The translations under genes were made by a program, and so were the position numbers. Shown piece after piece: positions 31,048-35,161 of a stretch of 35,161 nt of DNA. The stretch is from Nitrospirae bacterium RIFCSPLOWO2_02_FULL_62_14. GTDB lineage: Bacteria > Nitrospirota > Nitrospiria > Nitrospirales > Nitrospiraceae. The stretch lies in NCBI GenBank assembly GCA_001805245.1, contig MHEU01000076.1, positions 6,549 through 41,709 on the forward strand, given 5' to 3'. The notes under the pieces are model-generated. The model searched no databases, was not told the origin of the DNA, and worked only from the letters and a program-made list of their open reading frames with translations. Position 1 is the first letter of the stretch. Every line of letters starts with the position of its first letter.

Positions 31048-31632
31048 ATGACCGCCCAGAAATGGCCCCATGCCGATGCGCGGAAATTCCTGCAAGCGGC
31101 CACCTTCGCCGGCCTCGTGTTCGGGCTGGATCTCTTGGGCAAGTTCGGCAACGCCGTGGGGGCGCTGTATGTCGCTCCCATTCTCCTGGTGGGACTCGGG
31201 GCCGCCAGACAGAAATCACGGATCGTTGCGATCGCGGGCATCGGTTCCGCCTTGACGGTCGCCGGGTTTGCAGTGTCGCCGGAGACGTCCGTCGCCGGCG
31301 TGGCGGTTGTCAATCGCGTGCTGGCCCTGCTGGCCATCTGGCTGGCGGCGAGCCTGTGCGTCCTCAGCCTTCGGGTCGAGGACTATCTTGAAGCAGAGAG
31401 GGAGTTTCTTCCGATCTGTGCCTCCTGCAAGAAAATCCGTGACGAAGAAGGGCAGTGGAATCATCCGGAGTCGTATTTTTCCGAGCAGTTCGCGGTCACG
31501 TTCACGCATGGGATATGTCCCGAGTGCGTACGCAACCTATATCCTGCAGTAGTAAAAAAATATCTCCACTATTCGAAGCCGGCACCCCAGCCGTCCGCTC
31601 CGAACCCGGCATCCGGTCCCCTTGCCGGCTGA
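31048..31632 (+). CDS. Membrane protein with C-terminal zinc-knuckle tail
   Basis: The product is 194 residues from ATG 31048. Residues 12-110 contain about four hydrophobic helices with an LLGKFGNAVGALYVAPILLV stretch like that in the sensor part of some histidine kinases. Residues 122-165 hold the motif C-x2-C-K-K-I-R, then THG-x-CPEC, which in many deltaproteobacterial signalling proteins follows a PAS or response-regulator part. Here no kinase or receiver is present, so it looks like a sensor module without output. The tail is Pro-rich. Confidence 0.75.
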   Translation: MTAQKWPHADARKFLQAATFAGLVFGLDLLGKFGNAVGALYVAPILLVGLGAARQKSRIVAIAGIGSALTVAGFAVSPETSVAGVAVVNRVLALLAIWLAASLCVLSLRVEDYLEAEREFLPICASCKKIRDEEGQWNHPESYFSEQFAVTFTHGICPECVRNLYPAVVKKYLHYSKPAPQPSAPNPASGPLAG

Positions 31633-31886
31633 GGTCACGTGATGGAATTCCCGTACTCCCATGGTTTTTCCGATTTCAGAATGCCGCGGAGCGCACGATA
31701 GGCTGCCACACGACACGTCGCTTCACTGATTTCGTGCTCATCGCCACCGCCGCGCTTGCCATGTTCAGCCAGGGTCAGCTCGAGAGGTAAAGACGAGGAA
31801 GTTATTATCGGCGAGGAGGATGTCTGTTATCACGCACCAGGAGAGATGGTCATGATGCGAAATACCTTCGTTATGGAGGATTGGCC
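31633..31886. other. Intergenic gap of about 250 bp
   Basis: No gene is supported. The frame starting at ATG 31854 overlaps the next gene in another frame. If one A were added in the GCGAAAT run near 31859-31862, that ATG would join the next gene and give it a basic signal n-region (MMRKYLRYGG). The gap should carry a promoter, but no clear pair of boxes was seen. Confidence 0.5.
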
Positions 31887-32150
31887 ATGCTCATCATTTT
31901 CCTTGCAGGAGCGGGAGGAGGAAAACAGGCGCATGCCGCAACCGATCCGAACCCGGCTTCCGTCTCTCCGCAATTGCTGAAAGGGGAAATCATCATGCTG
32001 TCCGAAGAGGTGTGCGTGGTCAAGGATGCAACGGGAAAGACCATGATGTTCAAAATCAACAAGGAAACGAAGATCGGCAAATCGGTGAAGGAGGGGCAAA
32101 TAGTCGAAGTGTCCGCTTCGGCCGACGGGGTTGCCCTTTCCATTAAGTGA
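31887..32150 (+). CDS. Small secreted beta-domain protein 1, 87 aa
   Basis: The start at ATG 31887 follows GGAGG. The product has a short export signal (MLIIFLAGAGGG, cut near HAATD), though it lacks the usual basic residue. The 55-residue domain has the pattern KGEIIMLSEEVCVVKD, T-G-K, K-x-T-K-I, VKEGQIVEV, ADGVALSIK. Three other proteins nearby (32543, 33991, 34844) share this layout. It looks like a small OB- or CusF-like beta-barrel, and the family is not known to me. The stop overlaps the next ATG by one base. Confidence 0.75.
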   Translation: MLIIFLAGAGGGKQAHAATDPNPASVSPQLLKGEIIMLSEEVCVVKDATGKTMMFKINKETKIGKSVKEGQIVEVSASADGVALSIK

Positions 32151-32362
32151 TGGATTATCCGCGCTGCCAGGGCTTGATGGTCGGAGAAGTCTTCAACGGA
32201 ATGAGCGGCGACCCGCGGGTGAGGGGGGCTGCAGGCTGGCGGTGTCTGATCTGTGGCGAGATTGTCGATCCGGTTATTGCGGCGAACCGGTCCGCTCCGA
32301 ATGTTTCGAACGAATCTGCTGCAAGCTTACGGCATTGGCTCCGGCGCTGGCGTCGCTACTAA
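32150..32362 (+). CDS. Zinc-ribbon paralogue with a lost first cysteine, 70 aa
   Basis: The start at ATG 32150 overlaps the previous stop (TGATG). The sequence MDYPRCQGLMVGEVFN, then GWRCLICGEIVDPVIAANRS, parallels the 67-aa protein at 30825. In this copy the first Cys of the N-terminal CxxC pair is Tyr (YPRC), so the site has three Cys only. It may have lost zinc binding. The C-terminus is basic (RHWLRRWRRY). Confidence 0.7.
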   Translation: MDYPRCQGLMVGEVFNGMSGDPRVRGAAGWRCLICGEIVDPVIAANRSAPNVSNESAASLRHWLRRWRRY

Positions 32363-32406
32363 GGCGTCACCGCAATGGCACGGGGCGAGACAAAAGGGGA
32401 TGAGCC

Positions 32407-32535
32407 ATGATTCCAACGCTGTTCGGCAAATGGAAGGTCTGGCACCTGCTCGTAGTGGTAACAGTGTTGGTCGTCACAGCCGTGTCGCTGGCTCTCGCCG
32501 GACCGGCGGCCGGCATCGAGTCCGCAGTGAAGTGA
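32407..32535 (+). CDS. Single-helix membrane peptide, 42 aa
   Basis: A frame of 42 codons starts at ATG 32407 after GGGGATGAG. It encodes a short basic start (GKWKVWH), a hydrophobic stretch (LLVVVTVLVVTAVSLALAG) and a small polar end (IESAVK). It is either a single-pass membrane peptide or a cleaved signal peptide of a degraded gene. It fits exactly between two genes in the same direction. Confidence 0.5.
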   Translation: MIPTLFGKWKVWHLLVVVTVLVVTAVSLALAGPAAGIESAVK

Positions 32536-32542
32536 GGCGCGA

Positions 32543-32917
32543 GTGGAACCGCCGAGATTGCTCATTCAGGACATGGGCGTGACGGTCGCCCCCGGTCGGA
32601 TTGTGCATCATATGGCGCCTTGGTCCTGGGGATGGCTGCTCGTCGTCCTTGCGCTGCTCCTGCTGGGTGCGGGAGAAACAGGCCGATCTCAAGCCGGATC
32701 TGCCTCAAGGTCGGAGGCGGCGTCGTTTCTTCTGGTCAAGGGTCAGTTGATGTCGCTGTCGCCGGAGTCCTGTGTCATCAAAGACGCGAAGGGGGAAATC
32801 ATTGCATTCAAAGTGGATGAGCAAACCAGCATGGTGGATTTTGTGCACGAGGGCGATTTGGTCGAGGTCTATGCCTCACCTGAAGGCCTGGCCCGGTACG
32901 TCTTCAAAGCGTTATGA
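32543..32917 (+). CDS. Small secreted beta-domain protein 2, 124 aa
   Basis: The GTG start at 32543 gives 124 residues; ATG 32573 or 32612 (MAPWSWGWLLVV) is also possible. A membrane helix or signal (WGWLLVVLALLLLGAG) precedes the same domain as in the 31887, 33991 and 34844 proteins: VKGQLMSLSPESCVIKDAKG, then FKVDEQT, HEGDLVEVYASPEG. One Cys sits at the same place as in protein 1. Exported or anchored. Function unknown. Confidence 0.7.
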   Translation: MEPPRLLIQDMGVTVAPGRIVHHMAPWSWGWLLVVLALLLLGAGETGRSQAGSASRSEAASFLLVKGQLMSLSPESCVIKDAKGEIIAFKVDEQTSMVDFVHEGDLVEVYASPEGLARYVFKAL

Positions 32918-32930
32918 CTATCAGGTGCCG

Positions 32931-33398
32931 GTGAAGACTTTCTCAGAACGGCATATCCGAAAACATACAGGTCCCAGTCCGGTGACCGTCGGCCTTTCAC
33001 GCCTTGCAGCTCTGCTGGTGCTGGCGGTTGTGCATGGGTGCAGCACCATGCCGGAAACGACGGGCACCGGAACGGTGCTGCACGTTGCGATTCACGATCA
33101 TGTGTCGCCCGACATGCTCATCGCCCATCTCGGCGACGAGATTCGCTGGCAGAACGTCAGCGAGAAGACAATCCGCATCGGCCTGCTGGGAAGCCGCGCT
33201 TATGACCATGTGTCCTGCCAGCACGGATTTTCGTGGCTTGGTCATCTGCGTGATTTCGCCACGATCGATCCGGGCGACTACGTCAGCTTGTGTTTTTCAC
33301 ACACCGGCATCGTTCGGTACAACGTCTGGCTGGATGCCGACGATCTTCGCGGGTCCATGAGTCCGACGGCCTCCATCAAGATTGAGCGGGCGTCCTAG
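32931..33398 (+). CDS. Cupredoxin-like lipoprotein 1
   Basis: The product is 155 residues from GTG 32931; GTG 32925 and GTG 32982 are alternatives. A hydrophobic segment leads to a lipobox-like VVHGC (Cys near 33). The domain reads HVAIHDHVSPDMLIAHLGDE, IRWQNVS, VSCQHGF and VSLCFSHTG with RYNVW, which fits a greek-key cupredoxin: N-terminal strand, GDE-x-RWxN strand, and a C-terminal C-F-S-H-x-G loop that could bind copper. A paralogue lies next (33463). Confidence 0.7.
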   Translation: MKTFSERHIRKHTGPSPVTVGLSRLAALLVLAVVHGCSTMPETTGTGTVLHVAIHDHVSPDMLIAHLGDEIRWQNVSEKTIRIGLLGSRAYDHVSCQHGFSWLGHLRDFATIDPGDYVSLCFSHTGIVRYNVWLDADDLRGSMSPTASIKIERAS

Positions 33399-33462
33399 AT
33401 GCTTGGATTAGGATCCACGAGAGAGGGAATGTCGCATAACTACGGCACGGAGGAATGATTCC

Positions 33463-33885
33463 ATGACATGGCAATTGGAGGCGTATCGAGGCGTGATTGT
33501 TGCCACGGCACTGCTGACTCTGGTGGCCGGATGCCAGTGGCTGCCCACTGCCGTTTCTCCTGTCCCGATCCATTATGTGGCGATCGAAGACGGGGTCTCG
33601 GACGCAGATCTTCGAGCAAAGGCGGGCGAGGAAGTCCGCTGGGTCAATGTGCGAAAGTCCCCCGTGTCCGTCGTCTTCAACGGGTTGCAGCCCGGCCAGT
33701 TGTCGTGCAAACGAGGATTCTCCGCTTCCGCGGATGCGCACCTCACCGCCGTCATGCATCCGGATGACAACGCGAGTCTCTGCTTTTCGGCGGCCGGCCG
33801 CCAAACCTACCGCGTCCTTGACGCGCAGCGACCGGGCCTCGAGCTCAACCATGAGGTCACCGTGGAGATCGTGCCGGCGCCGTGA
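33463..33885 (+). CDS. Cupredoxin-like lipoprotein 2
   Basis: The 140-residue product starts after GGAGG and has a lipobox LVAGC (Cys24). It shares the fold plan of the preceding protein: HYVAIEDGVSDADLRAKAGE, VRWVNV, LSCKRGF and ASLCFSAAGRQTYRV. The His after the second Cys in the sister protein is Ala here, so a copper site, if any, is lost or changed. The two cysteines kept in both may form a disulfide. Tandem gene duplication is likely. Confidence 0.72.
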   Translation: MTWQLEAYRGVIVATALLTLVAGCQWLPTAVSPVPIHYVAIEDGVSDADLRAKAGEEVRWVNVRKSPVSVVFNGLQPGQLSCKRGFSASADAHLTAVMHPDDNASLCFSAAGRQTYRVLDAQRPGLELNHEVTVEIVPAP

Positions 33886-33990
33886 GATGGCAGGAACGAA
33901 CGATCGAGGTCAGGTCCTTGTGAGAACGGTACCGGCGGTGAATTTCATGGGCATCCCTCCCTGGCACTCATGGTATTCCGTGGGTGTCGA

Positions 33991-34338
33991 CTACTGCAGT
34001 GCTTTGAGCAGGGTGGCCGCATGACCATCGGCGGCCATCTGAACGTCAACCTTGTCTCCCGCCTTGATCCGTTTGTCGAGCACGGTATCCTTGTTCACGC
34101 GCAGGTGGACTTCTTTTCCGCCGGCATCTTTGACGATATAGAGGTCGCCGTCGATCTTCAGCAATTGACCCTGCAGGATGCCGGTGCCGTTCATCGAGGG
34201 GGCCGGCTTGGCCGAGTCGGATTGAGGCGCGGGGTTGGTGGCGGCGGGAAGCTCGATCAGATTGGGAAACACCCAGATGTTGGCGATCACCAGAACGATG
34301 GCAGCGATGAAGAGAGTCCAGGCATTCGCATTTCGCAT
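33991..34338 (-). CDS. Small secreted beta-domain protein 3, 115 aa
   Basis: The 115-residue product has an N-terminal anchor or signal (LFIAAIVLVIANIWVF), a Pro/Ala/Ser linker (30-50) and the shared domain: LQGQLLKIDGDLYIVKDAGG, VNKDT, IKAGDKVDVQMAADGHA. The cysteine seen in copies 1 and 2 is Tyr here. It is on the opposite strand to copies 1 and 2 and converges on the cupredoxin pair. A strong hairpin separates it from the upstream gene at 34401. Confidence 0.75.
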   Translation of the reverse strand: MRNANAWTLFIAAIVLVIANIWVFPNLIELPAATNPAPQSDSAKPAPSMNGTGILQGQLLKIDGDLYIVKDAGGKEVHLRVNKDTVLDKRIKAGDKVDVQMAADGHAATLLKALQ

Positions 34339-34361
34339 AACGGTGCCCTCCTTCAGACAAA

Positions 34362-34386
34362 GGGGCGCGGGGTTCGCCCGCGCCCC
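34362..34386 (-). terminator. Strong hairpin between two small minus-strand genes
   Basis: GGGGCGCGGG and CCCGCGCCCC form a perfect 10-bp stem with a GTTCG/CGAAC loop. On the minus strand TTTGTCTG follows. It lies after the stop of the 64-aa gene and before the start of the 115-aa gene. Confidence 0.75.
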
Positions 34387-34400
34387 GTGGCGTCAAGGAT

Positions 34401-34595
34401 TTACTTGCCGCCCTTGTCGTCCTTCTTCTCGTCCTTTGGCTCGTCCGCGAAGACCTTCGGCCCATCGGGCTTTTTGGGCTCATCCGTCGGAGACGGCGTG
34501 GTTGGAGAAGGTGGATCACCGGCGAATGTCGCAGCCGTTAGCGGTCCGAAACTGAGCAGCAGGGGAAAAGCCAAGAGTCCTACGAACTTTTTCAT
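34401..34595 (-). CDS. Small secreted Asp/Lys/Pro-rich protein, 64 aa
   Basis: The start at ATG 34595 follows AGGAG. Residues 1-26 are a signal peptide (MKKFVGLLAFPLLL, cut near TFAGD). The remaining 38 residues are nearly all Pro, Asp, Lys, Glu, Ser and Thr (DEPKKPDGPK, DEPKDEKKDDKGGK), a disordered, highly charged peptide that might bind ions or protein partners. No family is recognised. Confidence 0.7.
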   Translation of the reverse strand: MKKFVGLLAFPLLLSFGPLTAATFAGDPPSPTTPSPTDEPKKPDGPKVFADEPKDEKKDDKGGK

Positions 34596-34773
34596 GGCAC
34601 GACTCCTTTTGTTGATGGTGAAGACGGAAACTGCCATGACGATTCACAAGTACCAGGGCAGACCTGCCGGCTACAATGGATAAATTGGGGGGAACCGCGG
34701 CAGGAATTGTCCAGACGCTAGGCGCCGGGTCGTTCACCATGAGGGAGTTCCGCTTGTGCGACCGATGGAACGG

Positions 34774-34803
34774 AAAACGGGCCGACCGTTGAGGGCCGGC
34801 CCG
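34774..34803 (-). terminator. Rho-independent terminator after the last gene
   Basis: On the minus strand CGGGCCG and CGGCCCG form a 7-bp stem with a 12-base loop and are followed by TTTTCC. It lies 41 bases after the stop codon of the 86-aa gene. Confidence 0.7.
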
Positions 34804-34843
34804 CCTCCGTCGGAGAGGAACATGACGGGAAGGTTCGAGTTTA

Positions 34844-35104
34844 CTACTTGGCCTTCTCAATCACCAAACTTCCGTCCTCCTGGACCGTGAGGTTGATCTT
34901 GTCCCCGACCTTGATATCCTTGAGCTTCTCCGGCTTTCGGGCGACGAAATCCCGCGGACCCGCTGCCGATTTCAGGGTGACGGTGCCCTTCATGGCGTCC
35001 ACTTTTTCCACGGTCCCGGAGACGATCTCCCGGGCCGCCTCGCTGCTCAGCGCGAGGCCCATCACGAGCAGGAACATGACGGCTGCCAATCCGATCTTCT
35101 TCAT
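34844..35104 (-). CDS. Small secreted beta-domain protein 4, 86 aa
   Basis: The start at ATG 35104 follows GGGAGG. A clear signal peptide (MKKIGLAAVMFLLVMGLALS, cut after SEA) precedes the shared domain in its most divergent form: VSGTVEKVDAMKGTVTLKSA, then KLKDIKVGDKINLTVQEDG, ending VIEKAK. The G-x-V-x-x-V-D start and the VGDKI turn recall CusF/DUF5666-type small periplasmic barrels. The product has no Cys or His, so it is unlikely to bind copper in the CusF way. Confidence 0.78.
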   Translation of the reverse strand: MKKIGLAAVMFLLVMGLALSSEAAREIVSGTVEKVDAMKGTVTLKSAAGPRDFVARKPEKLKDIKVGDKINLTVQEDGSLVIEKAK

Positions 35105-35161
35105 CGCATCCTCCCTCTGGTTAGAATATGGGAATAAAATGATCCGCGTGAACAGCGTTCC

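Noticed and set aside
33886-33990. Gene or terminator between the convergent cupredoxin and beta-domain genes
   Set aside because: No frame with a start site and no strong hairpin was found.

Overview
The window looks like a chromosomal segment of a Nitrospira-type bacterium (phylum Nitrospirota). This rests on inference: the DNA is GC-rich, the order tig-clpP-clpX is the ordinary bacterial one, many short lipoproteins and secreted proteins have no familiar name, and several intergenic repeat types resemble ones I associate with Nitrospira genomes. No 16S or other decisive marker is present. No insertion sequence, phage gene or CRISPR array was found, and most genes have ordinary coding character.

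Layout. 0-2 kb: SRP RNA (ffs), tRNA-Ser(GGA) with a structured repeat-rich flank, and an outer-membrane barrel protein. 2-4 kb: a HEAT-repeat exported protein and tRNA-Leu(UAG). 3.9-7.5 kb: the protein-quality-control block tig, clpP, clpX, closed by a strong terminator. 7.6-12.2 kb: a PilZ protein, a HEAT lipoprotein translationally coupled to an unusual long TatA, an M24 peptidase and a conserved hypothetical. 12.2-18.3 kb: a small membrane protein, a PuuD-like amidohydrolase, an APC amino-acid permease, a membrane class III nucleotide cyclase, a small Ala/Pro-tailed protein and an MFS transporter. 18.3-25.1 kb, mostly minus strand: a PsiE-like membrane protein, a tandem desulforedoxin-like protein, a UMF1-type MFS transporter coupled to nagZ, pepA, queE and a HAD phosphatase. 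25-28.7 kb: tandem repeats, tRNA-Leu(GAG), two lipoproteins and a CPA2 antiporter. 28.7-30.4 kb: a NarL-type two-component system. 30.5-35.1 kb: a dense run of about a dozen very small genes, including four paralogous secreted beta-domain proteins, two paralogous zinc ribbons and two paralogous cupredoxin-like lipoproteins.

The most notable signals lie between genes. (1) A ~110-bp two-hairpin element occurs three times, each time just downstream of one of the three tRNA genes; the tRNA-Ser copy sits between a 20-bp direct repeat made from the tRNA 3' end. (2) Two copies of a long inverted-repeat element have outer arms that differ in sequence but remain self-complementary, which is evidence that pairing is conserved. 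(3) Seven intergenic sites in four word families are built from iterated 7-9-bp words arranged as two opposed halves; several abut or overlap stop codons. (4) A 126-bp palindromic MITE-like element has partial copies near ffs and clpP. (5) Four degenerate ~60-bp tandem units lie before tRNA-Leu(GAG). Together these show an intergenic space dominated by fold-back DNA, probably acting at transcript ends.
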